A DNA stretch of 64,000 nucleotides from contig CM070546.1 of NCBI GenBank assembly GCA_036346405.1, positions 103,422,826 through 103,486,825 on the forward strand. The letters are read 5' to 3'. How positions within the stretch are numbered: the stretch's first letter is position 1; each line of letters begins with the position of its first letter. This stretch comes from Phyllostachys edulis. Taxonomy: Eukaryota; Streptophyta; Magnoliopsida; Poales; Poaceae. Positions 10,845 through 22,072 of this stretch are shown in pieces. Below the pieces are notes generated by a model. That model saw only the letters and a program-made list of their open reading frames with translations. It ran no database searches and was not told the DNA's origin. The position numbers and the translations under genes are program-made.

Positions 10845-11923
10845 TAGTCCTGGGCACTGGGCCGTGCCGTGCCGGCAAGGCATGGGCACGATGGGCCATG
10901 TGGCCGACCGCTGCCGCGCTCGTCCGGCCCGTCAAGACGCTGTGTTATGCCGCAGACGACCCGAAGTCGCTCTCGGCGAGCCCAAGCACGGTCCAGAGGT
11001 CCATCGTGTCGGTCCAAGCACGGTCCCGTCGCTGTCGCATGACGCGCTGTGGAATAGAGGGAGGGTCAGGGACCGAGCCACCGAGGGGCGAGGGAGGAGG
11101 GGACATGCGGTCTCACCTGGCCACCGTCGCCGTCGCCGTCGCCGTCGCCGTGGAGGACCGCCGTCGTCGCCGTCAACCTCCACCGCTCCACGCATTGACG
11201 CACCCGAGGGCCGAGGGTGACTTTGAGGCACGGCCCTGGGCGGAGTGAGGGCCCATGTCGTTATGCGCGCCTCACGAGGGCCGGTGGAGGGATGCGGAGG
11301 CCGGAGGAGGGCTGTGGAGGGCGCGGAGGCCGGAGGGGGAGGGCGAGCAGAGAGGCTGGTCCACTGTCATGTGACGCGAGGGAGCTAAAGGGTAGCGGAG
11401 CCGAGGAAGGAGAGGAGGAGGGGGGACGGGATGGAGAGGGTTGCCACACACCCCCACCACATGGCCAAGGTGGAGAGGCGAAAGGGGAGTTGGTCAAGCA
11501 AGGCAAGGCAATGGATGAGGAATGGGAGGAGAGGACGGGGAAGAACCGAAGAAGGATTAGGGGAGATTGGAAAAAAGAAACCGAGAAGGTGACTTAAGTG
11601 AGAAGCTTCTTGGCCCGGGCCTATAAGGAGTAGGAGGGAGAATGAAAAAAAGAGAGGGAATGGGAAAAAAGAGAGGAGGGAAAAAAAGCAAATGGGTTAG
11701 GAAAAAAAGTAGGAAAAATAAAAAAATTATATAGGAAATATAGAATGAAATAAAGAATATTCATAACACAGTAACACATAAATATTTAGGGGATTAACTA
11801 AAATTTATTCATTGTTTGATACAGTACAAATACAGAGTTTGCTACCTCATTAAAAACCTTACCCCTAATGTGGGGTACCCCTGGTAAGGAAAAGAGTGCA
11901 GCAACTATATACACATAGATAGA

Positions 11924-14115
11924 CTAGTTGACGTCGAGATTCTCTAGGTCGGCTATCGCCTCTGCGATCTCCAGATCCTCGAGCTGATGTTGCGTCCGTT
12001 CATCTGTGCTCTCCCAGTCTTTGAGGCATGTGAGTGTCTCAACCATCTCAGGTGTGAGAGACGACCTCCTTGGTTCGATGATTCTCCCCACCGTACTAAA
12101 AGTGGCTTCAGATGAGACAGTCAACACCAGAACCACAAGTACATCTCGTGCAAAATGTGACAGCACGGGATAAATACGTTGGTGGTTCTTCCACCACAAG
12201 AGGAGGTTGACATCATTGCCATCCGCGAAATCAAGCTCGGTGTCCGCAAAAGGTGTGTCGAGGTAGTGGTTGATCTCTACTCTTGGATTCCATTGAGACC
12301 GGGTTGGCGCACAAGAAGATGAACTAGATGCCGAGCCTTTCAGCTTCTTCCAGACGTTGGAAGCGCTCACATTGCGCTGTCCTTGTTGCGTTGTTGAATC
12401 ACTTGTTCTCGATTGACTTCTGCTGTCAAACTTTTCATAATACAAATCGAAAACTCGAAAAAGCTCGTCATGAATGTGAGTGTAAGCCTCAAAAAAATCA
12501 AGATCAAATGCCTCCCTAATTCCCTCGTAAGCCCCCTTTAGGTCTGCTAATTTTCTTCGAGGGTCTAAAATCGTACCAAAATAGAAGAGATGTGGAATAG
12601 CTTGAAAATATTTTAAAATTTTTTCTACACCGTTCAATAATAGGCCTCGTAAGGGCATTATCTATGTTTTCCTTAAAAGTGTTAGCGATAGTCCAAAGCC
12701 ACTCGATGACTAAGCAAGAAGTAGGATAGTAAACACTAGATAAAATTGTGGTTGCATCGTAAAATACTTTCAAAAATTCATGAAAACGACCAGCAACTAG
12801 CCAATCTGCTTCAAAGAATTAACCGCTACTGTAATTAGTATTGACGAAGAGAGTGATGATGTACTGCATTCTTGCACCGCTCCAACATAGCATACGTGGA
12901 GTTTCACCACACCTTCATGTCCAAAGTTGAATTTCCTTGGCCTCTTATTGTTGGCCTTGCAAGACTCTAATCGGGCATATCTTGGGCCTCAAACTATAAT
13001 GAACTGGATAGCATCGCGTATATTGTCTAGACTAGATTTCATTACCTACAAGCCTGCCTGCACGATGAGGTTCAAGATGTAGCACATGCATCTCTTGTGG
13101 AGGACGAAACCACCAGTGTAGGACTGCAGATGCGGTGTGAGGAACTCCATGGCCGTTGTGTTAGCTGAGGCATTGTCAAGAGTGATGGCAATAATTTTAT
13201 TCTCTATTTTAAAATCTTGAATGACTTCTAATACGCTACAGCGATGGCCTCTCCAAAGGTGTGCCTCATCGACAGACTGAACCCTATGACTCACTTGTTC
13301 AAGTTATAATCATCATCTAAGTAATGCGCAACAACACTAAGATACCCTGCCCTTTGGTGGGATGAAGTCCATATATCGGAGGTTAAAGCAAAAGAAAAAG
13401 TAACTTTCAAGAAGTTTTCTTTCAAACTTGATAGTTTACATTGGTAGAGTTCTACTATGTCTCATGCAGTTGTTCTCCTACTTACGTGTCGGTATTGCGG
13501 GCAAAAACCACGTTGGATCATTCTTTCGAAACTAGAGCTTTCGCCCATTCTAATCAGAAGATCCTCAGTAATTATATATCTAGCAATTTCGTCTCTAGCT
13601 ACCTGAGGGTTGTACATCCATGTAATTACCGAACCATCGGGGCCAAAGTTAAGCTGGGTCTGGACGTTCCCTCCTTGCGTCCATCCAGCCGCTATCTTCT
13701 TCAAACACGCCTGCGCGTGTCGCTTAAGATGACCTGTACCTCCACCTGAGCGTGCAGACAATTTAATATGACAATATTTATATGTGGCATAAGGTACCTA
13801 ACGCCCGTCCTCCATTTCTATGTTGTACTCCATATGTTGCCAACACCATGCATGTCGGCTGCCGGAGCTTCCACCCGTTGCATGCACCGTTGCACCAGCC
13901 TCGATGTCCGGGGTGGAGACGTTTGGGGTGGAGACGTGGGCATCCTCAAAGCCCTCCGTTCCATCCATATGTTGATCATCCATACCATAGTCTCCCATGT
14001 CCAGGGAGAGTTGTCGAGGATCGATCTCTTGCTCGTGCACTTCTTCTAGAGGAGGAGGACTAGGAGTGCGAGGGCGTGCTCTGCTGCTCCGCCTCTTTGT
14101 TTTCTTTCCAAACAT
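11924..14115 (-). pseudogene. hAT transposase, BED-zinc-finger type (copy 1)
   Basis: A cut-and-paste transposase of the Ac/RICESLEEPER kind, read in pieces. An acidic N-terminus (14,115 to about 13,800) is followed by a BED-like finger (about 13,800-13,460) with LSARSGGGTGHLKRH and a downstream AQAC; the first zinc cysteine appears lost. The RNase H-like core (13,294-13,046) contains ITLDNASANTTAMEFL and a CMCYILNLIVQAGL stretch where the family usually has CxxHILNL. The C-terminal dimerisation region (12,658-11,924) is the best preserved: FGTILDPRRKL, then WWKNHQRIYPVLSHFARD and TVSSEATFSTVGRIIEPRRS. Frame breaks separate the blocks, so no full protein can be made as written. The C-terminal block is open here but broken in copy 2. 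Confidence 0.85.
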
Positions 14116-14399
14116 ACCGAAGACTACAATTTAGATAGCAAAGAGAGAGAAGATAGAGAGCATAAGAAAGGATAGTTATGTTGTGCAAAGGAACAAATGA
14201 GGAGGGGAAGAGAATTTATAGGCATGACAGATTCATGAGAATCCAAGACCACAACGCTCTCTAGAGAATCTAAAACCACAACGCCTCTCCGGTCTCGACT
14301 GCACACTGCCTCATCTTATCAACGACTCATACTTCAATCGCAAAATCACTAGTACATAGCCACACAAAGGAAAGAATCCCACTACCACACGTCCCTCGG

Positions 14400-15300
14400 C
14401 CTCTCTTCAGTCTTCACTGTCCGATGATGGTCTCCAAGACTCCAACCTCCATCGACATTCGCCTCCAACTCCAACGCCCATCTCCCCTCTCCTGATCTCC
14501 TCCCTCTCCGGTCTCCACGCTACAGCCCAGGCCCCAACGGCTCTCTTCCTCTCCTCCCTCTCCTGTCTCCATCTCGCCCCAGTCCCCAACTCCCATGCAC
14601 CCATGCCTCCCTCTTCGGACTCCAGTCTCCATGCCGCAGCCCAACGGCTCTCGTCCTCTCCTCCCTCTCCCATCTCCATCTCGCCCCAGTCTCCAACTCC
14701 CCATGCGGCCACGCCTCCCTCACCAACGGCCGGCTCCACGCCTCCCTCGGCTCCCCCTCTCCCTCCTGTTGGATGCGCCGAGGAAGACGGCGGCGGCGGA
14801 GGTCACAGATCTGGAGGTCGCTGGGCTCCCACCTCGCGGCGGCCGCGTGCCTCTCCTCGGCCTCGAGCCGCGCCACGTAGGCGCTCAGCTCAGCGATGTA
14901 GGGGACGACGGCGCAGAGGTCGAGATCCGTGATTGCTTCTCCGCCGCCGCCGGCTCCACATGTGACATGGTCGACGGTGGGGCCGTCGGGTTGTCGGGCG
15001 TGGCGTGGCTCGGCTTTGCCCCGCCGCTTGCTAGGTATTGCGTTGAGGCTAGATCCGCCGGGAGGATCGGGGGCAGCTTCGAGCCTCCGAGTCCGGGGAG
15101 AGCGAGCTCCCCATGGGCCACAGCCCCCCGTCGTCCTTGTTCTTGGCCACGACGACGTCGCCGAAAGCGCCCATTGCTTTGGAGTACTCGTGGTCGCTTG
15201 AGGAGAACAGGGACGACGACGAGAAGGAGGAGCATGGGTGAACTTGATTCATTCTTTTTTTTTGTGCTTGTTTCATGTCCGATGAGTCGATGACTTCTTG
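14400..15300. repeat. GC-rich stretch with short tandem repeats inside the hAT element
   Basis: At about 14,470-14,730 a unit of roughly 105 bp containing CTCTCCTCCCTCTCC, CATCTCGCCCCAGTC and CCAACTCCC is repeated two to three times. From 14,740 to 15,240 a GC-rich sequence could be a captured host exon: one plus-strand frame ends EENRDDDEKEEHG and a stop at 15,239. I do not recognise a protein in it. Several frames are open only because of base composition. Confidence 0.45.
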
Positions 15301-15796
15301 TGTTGCTTCTTGCTTGGAAGATGCAAGGTTAATTGTCTTGCCGGCCGGCTTGATTTTCATTTTGCTTGGTTGCATATCGGGTCATTTCTTCTTCCTCCTT
15401 CAATCTTCCTCGCCGCCACCGCCGACCGCCTCCGGTCACCGGGACCCGGCTCCACTCGAGCTCGATCGCGTTGCGTCTTGAATCTTCGTGCCCACCTGGC
15501 CCGATCGTGCCGTGCCGCCCGTCGTGCCGGGGAGCCAGGCCCAGCACGACCCTAGGTTGTGTGCCGTGTCGGCATGGCCCTAACAATGTTTGTGTTGGGC
15601 TGGGCCTCCGCCGTGCTAGGCTGATCGTGCCGTGGGCCAACCCGAAAAGCCCCGACCCAATGCCCAGATCTAGGCACATGGTAGGTGAGATTTTCGATGA
15701 CAGTGTTGGAATGATCACTAGCTCAAGTCAGAATGATCGCTAGCTCAAGTCAGAATAATTGCTAGCCCAGGTCGTATCAGAGTACGTCTGAAGCTG

Positions 15797-17824
15797 TTAA
15801 AAACTGGAGCAAGAAAAGAAAAGATGACGAGTGATGGTCTTGCGAAGATATCGCAGAATACGAAGAAGATGAGTATAGTAAAGCTGAGTGTGAGCAGAGA
15901 CAAACTGACTCAGGATGTGAACTGGGTGAGAAATATCAGAGCGAGTGATACCAAGGTAGACAAGGCTCCCGACAAGATGGCGATAGCGAGTGGGATCCTC
16001 AAGAGGCTCACCATCAGTAGGCCGAAAGTAAACACCAAACTCCATCAGAGTATCCATCACACGCTGATCAGTGAGACAAGCGTGGGAAGGATATCTTGAA
16101 TGTACTTCTCCTGGGAGAGATAGTAGCCTTCGGGCGTAGAAGCGATCTCTACCCCAAGGAAGTAACGAAGAGGATCCAAATCGGACATCAAGAACTGCTC
16201 ACCGAGACGCTCCTTCACAAAGGCAATGTACTGAGAGTCATCTCCAGTAATGGCCATATCATCCACATAGAGAAGGAGGAGTGTCCGACCCCGAGGAGAG
16301 GTGTGGACGAAGAGGGCATGGTCGTGATCACTGGTGGAGAAGCCGACATAAGTGATAACAGAGGAGAAGTTGTTAAACCAAATATGAGAGGCTTGTTTGA
16401 GCCCATAGAGAGAGCGACGAAGGCGACACACCATGCCATCAAGGATAGAGTACCCAAGGGCGGCTGCATGTAGACCTCCTCACGCAGCTCGCCATTGAGA
16501 AAGATATTCTTAATGTCTAACTAAAAGATGGACCACTGTCGAACAGAAGCCACAACAAGGAGAGTGCGAACAGTGGTCATGTGAGCAATAGGAGCAAAAG
16601 TCTCATCGTAGTCACGACCATGCTCCTGCCAAAAATCACACACCACGAGACGAGTCTTGTAGCGCTCAAGGAAACCATCCGAGCGGGTCTTGATCTTGTA
16701 CACCCACTTGCACGTGACGGGAGTGACACACGCAAGTAGGGGGACAAAATCCCAAGTGCTAGTACGCTCCAAAGCAGCAATCTCCTCAGACATCACGAGC
16801 TACCACTCGGGGTGAGCAGCAGCCTCATGGTAGGTCGTAGGCTCAGAAAGGGCAGCAGATACAAAGCCGTAGCGCTTAGACAGCTTGTCAGTGTGACGAT
16901 CACAAAGATCGTATATGGGAGGAGAAGACAGAGCGAGATCCAGTAAGGACGGAGAAGGAGAACTGGGAACAAGGCCCAGCAAAGACGGAGACTAAACATG
17001 GGAAGATGTAGGCCAAGGATGGCGAGAGTAGTGCATGGGAAAAGGTGGAATCTCAACAACTGAGTAGGAAGGAAACCTCGGCGAAGGGGGAACAGGTGGA
17101 GCCAGAGGAGATGGAGGCGAAGAAGATGGAGGATGAGGTGAAACAGTGGTGGACAGCTGAGTCAGGAAAAATCAGAAAGGAGATCGACTCAACAAGAGAA
17201 TTTGAGCTGATAGTGAGGAAACGAAGGTAGTAAGGTCGGGGCTCGTCAAAAGTGACAACTCGAAAATCCTCATCCTCGCGAAAGCAAACGTGTTCATAGC
17301 AACGATAACTCTTATGCTCAAGGTCAGAGCTAAGAAAAACACACTCAATCGACCGAAAGCGGCCAACTTTTGTGCGCCACGAGGTGGAAGAAGGATGAAA
17401 CAAACACAACCGAAACTGCGAAGGTGACTGTACTCCGGAGCTCGACCATAGAGACGCTCGACAGGAGTAGAGTAGTGAAAAACAACAATGGAAACAGGCT
17501 CAGCCCAGAAGTGAGGTGGAACGGAAGAGACAAGCATGAGAGCACGAGTGGTCTCAAGCAAGTGACGATGCTTACGCTCAGTGACACCATTCTGAGCATG
17601 AGCACAGGACAAGAGTACTGGGGAAGAGTACTCTGCTCAGTGAGAAAACAACGCAGAGCAGCAGATAGATACTCGTCAGCAGAGTCGGCACGAAACACAC
17701 GAATTGTTGAATCAAACTGATTGCAAATCATGGTGGCAAAACTATGGTAAATAGAGAGAACTTGACTGCGAGATGACATGAAGTAGATCCAAGTATGACG
17801 AGAATAATCATCACTAAAAATCAC
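15797..17824 (-). pseudogene. Copia-A pol remnants: integrase and reverse transcriptase (copy 1)
   Basis: The integrase core (17,824-17,345) has DDYSRHTWIYFMSSRSQVLS and FRADSADEYLS; the family norm is RSDNGGEY, so the site is degenerate. Its C-terminal part (17,612-17,172) has HAQNGVTERKHRHLLET and SFGCVCF. The RT begins at 16,796 (CKWVYKIKTRSDG, EHGRDYDETFAPIAHM) and continues at 16,434-16,057 with RRSLYGLKQAS and the catalytic YVDDMAITGDD (codons around 16,240-16,270). The last block (16,060-15,797) has YRHLVGSLVYLGITRSDISH. At least three frame shifts or stops separate the pieces. Copy 1 keeps the YVDD region intact; copy 2 does not. Confidence 0.85.
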
Positions 17825-18507
17825 ATAGTATCGATGACCCCCTTTCGAAACGAAGGGAGCCGGACCCCAAACATCTGAGTGGACAAGATCAAAAGGACGA
17901 GTAGAAATAGAATCACTAGAGGGATAAGGGAGCTACAACTGCTTGCCAAGCTTGCAACTCATACAATGTAAGGAGGTGTCCCTAGAAACAGACCCAAGAA
18001 CACCATGACCTACTAATGATGATAGACGTGATCCGTAGAGATGACCCAGACGATGGTGCCACTGAGCGAAGGAGGTAGTGGAGGACGCGGCAAGACCAGA
18101 GGTAGTGGTTGTGGCTGACTGGCTGGTGGGGGCAGCGGAAGGAAGATGAAGCTAGTCAAGCTCCCAAAGATGCTGCGAATCACGGCGCCAAGGGTCAGTA
18201 CCAAGCAGAGTCCCCGTGTGACGGTCCTAAACACAACAAGAGTCAGACTCAAGAATAACACGACAGTCGTGATCAGTGATCTAACCAGCCGACATAAGCT
18301 GCAAAATAAGCTAAGAAACATGAGAGACTGCAGGAACATGAAAAGAAGAAGTGGAAAGATTCTATCAGCCTACAATAGGAAGAGAGGTATCATCTGCAGT
18401 CTGAACAGTGGAAGGAAAAACCATGGGACGCATGGAAGTAAGGTGGGTAGAATCTGGTGTGATATGAAAAGAAGCACTAGAGTCCAAAATCCACGGAGAC
18501 AAGATAC

Positions 18508-20055
18508 CTAACAAGGGAGGAGGTGGAGGCAAGGAAGATTGCTAAGAAGCAAAAGCCAGACGAGCAAAACTCGAGGAGTCTGAGGATGAGCCGACACCGA
18601 GGCACTGCAGCAGTGAGAGGAGTTGCTGTGTGACGTCACCGGAGGAGCCCTGGCGAGAGGCGCTAGCTCCTGAGTGGGAGGAATCTCCAGAGCCCTTCGG
18701 GGGACGTCCACCCCGACGACCCTGGTCCCTCCTCCGCTTATAACAGTCCTGATACCTGTGGCCGTCACGCTAGCAGTAGGTGCAGTGGAGACTCGCAATA
18801 GAGGTAGCAACCATGGGTGCGCTGGGAACTGGGGCAGGGATCATTGTCGGTGCTGGAGAAGCAGGTGCTGAAGCAGACAAGACAGCCTGCATCTAAGCCA
18901 CGCCACAATGATGAGTCTCCTCAGCACGCACACTCGTGAGGGCCTCCACTAAGCTCAGGCGCAGGTGGTGAGTTAGGAGCTGATCACGCACAGTCTCGAA
19001 CTTAGGCCAGAGACGCGTCAGGAAGTTGTAGAGACGGTGGGTCTCCTGGTGAGAGCGAAGCCGCACACAACAGGGACAAGTCCGGCAGACATCCGGCCCT
19101 AGAGAGTCAAGGTGATGCCACACCTTAGACATCTACTGGTAGAAGTCATCCACGGTGGCATCGAGTCAGCCGAAAAGAATACACTTGTGCAAGAATCGAG
19201 AGGTACATAGCATCACTGTCGGCTAGTAGTGAGCTCAAAGGCGCTCCCACATAAGCTGTGTCGTTGGCAGCTCCGCCACATCCATGGAGATGGCCATAGG
19301 CATGCCACCCACCAGGATAGCGGTAGCATGAGCCTTGGCATCCTGTCATCACTTGTAGGCGTGCAGCTCAGACTGGTAGAGCTCCACGACCTCTTCCAAG
19401 GCAAAGATTAGCGCCTCGATATGCGATTGCACCACCGTGAAGAGTTGGCGAATCTGGCGGTGTAGAACGAGGCGGATAGGGGTGCTCGCCGGTGAGATGA
19501 CCCAAGAGGCGCTGACTATTGAGGTGAATCCTCATGTGTACAGCCCACTCCTGGAAGTTCGTCCCGTCGAAACGGACCAAAGGGGGGGTGGGATGGCGAA
19601 GGAGCCACCGGCGGAAGCCATCTAGAGCAGAGTGGTGGTGCGGATGTCGAGGTCCAAGGCTAGAGAGGCCAGATCGGGAGCTGGAATGACCAAAGCAGGA
19701 GCCGGGGTGGTAGAATCAGGCTGGGGCGGCAGGAGCTAGCCAGCGACGTCTTTGGTGGCGGCGGCCTCGGGCGCTCTTGCCGCGCCGGGAGCACCAGCAA
19801 CATGTCAAGGCGTGGGGCTCAAGCAGTGCCGCCGCCGAGCAGGGAGGTGGCGGCGGTTGCTCGGGAGTAGGGGAGGCACGGTGGGAGGCTCCAGCAGCAG
19901 CAGTCGACATCGAGAGGAGTCCTAACAGCGGTATCCAACGCAGACAGCACAGGTCCGGCTCGGGTGGCGTGGGGAGGAGCTAGATCTGGCGCAAGCGGCA
20001 CGGATCCGACTCGGGCGACGCGAGGAGGAGCGGATCCCATGATAGCAAGCTCCAC
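18508..20055 (-). pseudogene. Copia-A gag remnants (copy 1)
   Basis: MVRFDGTNFQEWAVHMRIHL at about 19,580 is the usual Copia gag opening (DGTNF-W), followed by LLGHLTGEHPYPP. A later piece (19,132-18,893) reads LYNFLTRLWPKFETVRDQLL. A CCHC zinc knuckle lies at about 18,790-18,750 on the minus strand (C-x2-C, H, C spaced as usual, with a stop inside). Shifts of frame interrupt it. The proline- and alanine-rich leader upstream to 20,055 may be the gag N-terminus. Confidence 0.7.
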
Positions 20056-20210
20056 GTCAAGACAGGAAGAGCCCAGGCTAGTGAAGAACGGTCCTCTGCT
20101 TCGGAAAACAGAGGAGGTGGAAGCAGAGGAAAAAAACGGAGGAGGAAGCAGAGGAAGGCTTGGGCGCGGGGAGAGCGGCGGCGGCTGTTACGGGGGAAAT
20201 CCTAACCCTA

Positions 20211-20222
20211 GCTCTGATATCA
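20211..20222 (-). other. Primer-binding site of Copia-A
   Basis: TGATATCAGAGC on the minus strand, directly after the LTR end CTAACA. It has one mismatch to TGGTATCAGAGC. Confidence 0.75.
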
Positions 20223-20330
20223 TGTTAGAATGAGACTTATTGTCATTTCAATGGGCAAAAAGATCAATATATAACATGTACAAGATTGTCAACATGCAAA
20301 GAACATCCTAGACTATATACATATCTAACA
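20223..20330 (-). repeat. 5' LTR of Copia-A, 108 bp (copy 1)
   Basis: It starts TGTTAGATATG and ends CATTCTAACA, with TGTTAG/CTAACA termini. It is unusually short for an LTR but of the same class as the 127-bp LTR of Copia-C. Confidence 0.8.
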
Positions 20331-21237
20331 ACCAAGACCAAGAGAAAGCAATACAAGTTTGGTAAGGTTTTCAACCCATGCTCAACGCAAGGTATTGAAT
20401 CAATTTGCCTTTAATTGGAGCTGTACTTTTTCAACGAATCATTTGAATGCAAGTCAAGTTACAATAGTATGCTTTTTCCAGGGGATGTATTTTCTCAAGT
20501 CGAACCGGTGATAAAATCGCTTTAGATGGCTATAACGTCAGATATTTGCGTATGGTCAAACAGTAGTGGAAAAACTTACACCATGGTAAGAGTAGGGCTT
20601 ATTTGGTTGGTTCTCTCGATTCAATGTCTGGGAAAAAGTTGTACCCAGGGGCAATCTATAAAGTAGATAATTTTGCCCGATAAACAAATCTGAATATGAG
20701 TTGTTTTGTTAGAAGTATGTACTTGAAATTGGTGAATGAAGAATAGAACGTTGGATCAAGCTATCAACGATAGATCGGAGCAGCTGGGAGGCCTGGCTCC
20801 CAGACGTTTGTTTTCTATGCCTGGGCCTAGAGGCTTGCCTAGGAGGCAACTAAGCACACAGCGGGCAGCTAGCTGGTCCTCCGCCGGCCAGGCATTTTGT
20901 GCGCAGGCCTTGAAGCAAACAAGCCCTAGCTCCATCCAACACTTTTATTCCATCACTCCCTTCTCAGGGTGCAAGTAGGACAAGTTGTGAACAAGTTGCG
21001 GTTACCCGCACCGACCGCTTAGTGTTACGCGGGCAAATGCGGCGGCCCGCCGAGCATTACTCGGGCATAAGCGACGACCACTAGCCCGCAACTACGCAGA
21101 CATAAGGTAGTTTTGCTTTTGCAGTAGTCGCGTAAAGAAACCCGACTTCCTAACCGCACTTTGATTACAAAGAAGACAAAACACTATCAAGAAGATGGAC
21201 CCATCGCCAGCAAAGGTGTAAAATTGGTGTGTCGCTA

Positions 21238-21639
21238 CAGAGCCGGCAAAATGGGCGGCGGCCGGCAAGACGGCCCATGGTGGCTCAAATGACCCATTCC
21301 TACCGATTGGCCAGCCCATGGTCGGTGACGCCCATAGGCCGGGTGACGCCAGCACTACTCGTCGCCTTTCGTTTCAGACTTGTCAGTCTGTTTAGTTTAT
21401 CGGGCCAAATGTATTCGCTTAGCCCATTCGCCCGACAAAATGAAAAAATCAAAAAAAATCCAAAAATATTCTAGAAAAAATAAAAAAATGTGTAGAATTC
21501 AAAAGTAGACATGAAAATTGAAAAAAAAAAGACACCATATTGAAAATGTAATAGAATTTTATTAATGTTCAAATAGCTAGCTCGTTAAAACATTTGTCAT
21601 TTAGCTCATAAAGACATGAAAAATTGAAAAACAATCCTA

Positions 21640-21677
<38 letters not shown>

Positions 21678-22072
21678 ATCAAAATAAATTTATATATACT
21701 TATAAAATGAACTATATAAAATTTTAAAACTACAATATAAAACCATATAAGTATTAAAATAGAAAGAAAATCATATAAATATGAATAAATAAAAATTAAA
21801 TTATATATGTATATTAAAAAATGTTGTCAGGCCTAACTGCCGTGTTGCGTCTTGGTCGTGCAGTCGGGTCCAAGATTATTCGTGTTTAGTCGCGGCTTTA
21901 CCACAGTCTTAAGCAGTCTTAGCAGCCGCCTGTGCACGCCCGAGCTATCGTGTGTCTTGAGTCGCCCGCCTGCGTGAATAGTGTCATGCCGTGGTCGGGT
22001 CCGAAGTCGAGCCAAGAAGAACAGTGGTAATCGTGGCCTACCCACCGGCACGGGTCCATTTGGCCAGCTCTA
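21238..22072. mobile_element. Non-autonomous hAT-like element in a kinesin intron (copy 1)
   Basis: The left end is CAGAGCCGGCAAAATGGGCG. The right end on the opposite strand is TAGAGCTGGCCAAATGGACC. These are imperfect inverted repeats of the hAT type. Both ends are GC-rich with GGCCCA/GTGCC-like motifs, and the centre is AT-rich with a (TA)n run at about 21,642-21,670. The flanking octamers (TGTCGCTA and GTGGGCCA) are only loosely alike, possibly through sequence errors. No coding capacity. Confidence 0.6.

Larger units (their letters stand above)
10845..15672 (-). mobile_element. hAT-superfamily DNA transposon, decayed (copy 1)
   Basis: The left end reads TAGTCCTGGGCACTGGGCCG. The right end, read on the minus strand, gives TAGATCTGGGCATTGGGTCG. 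These are imperfect inverted repeats with the TAG start usual for hAT. Both subterminal regions are rich in GTGCCG/GGCACG motifs, as in Ac/Ds-type elements. The interior carries transposase remnants (11,924-14,115). The flanking 8-mers (CTCATGAT and GGCACATG) do not match, so one end may be displaced or the flanks rearranged. GC-rich segments at 10,850-11,600 and 14,400-15,300 are unassigned. Confidence 0.65.
15797..20330 (-). mobile_element. Copia-A: short-LTR Copia retrotransposon, 3' truncated (copy 1)
   Basis: On the minus strand it starts with a 108-bp LTR (20,330-20,223), then primer site TGATATCAGAGC, gag, protease/integrase and reverse transcriptase. It stops in the segment linking RT to RNase H at about 15,800. 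RNase H, the polypurine tract and the 3' LTR are missing. The very short LTR and the domain order suggest the Ale-like part of Copia. Its first LTR base touches the kinesin pseudogene directly. Short repeats (CTCAAGTCAGAATGATCGCTAG and a variant) at 15,700-15,770 fill the gap to the hAT end. Confidence 0.85.

Noticed and set aside
10741..11250. Several overlapping open frames of 100-160 codons
   Set aside because: They overlap on both strands in a GC-rich hAT subterminal region and are rich in R, G and P; this is composition, not coding.
14595..15293. A 232-codon plus-strand frame
   Set aside because: Low-complexity P/R/S-rich start over tandem repeats, broken in copy 2, no recognisable domain. 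Kept only as possible captured sequence.
10837..15680. Clean 8-bp target duplication for the hAT element
   Set aside because: The octamers outside the best terminal repeats (CTCATGAT and GGCACATG) do not match.
17045..17230. Plus-strand 61-codon frame rich in E and K
   Set aside because: Identical in both copies but antisense to the Copia-A integrase/RT linker, which explains it.
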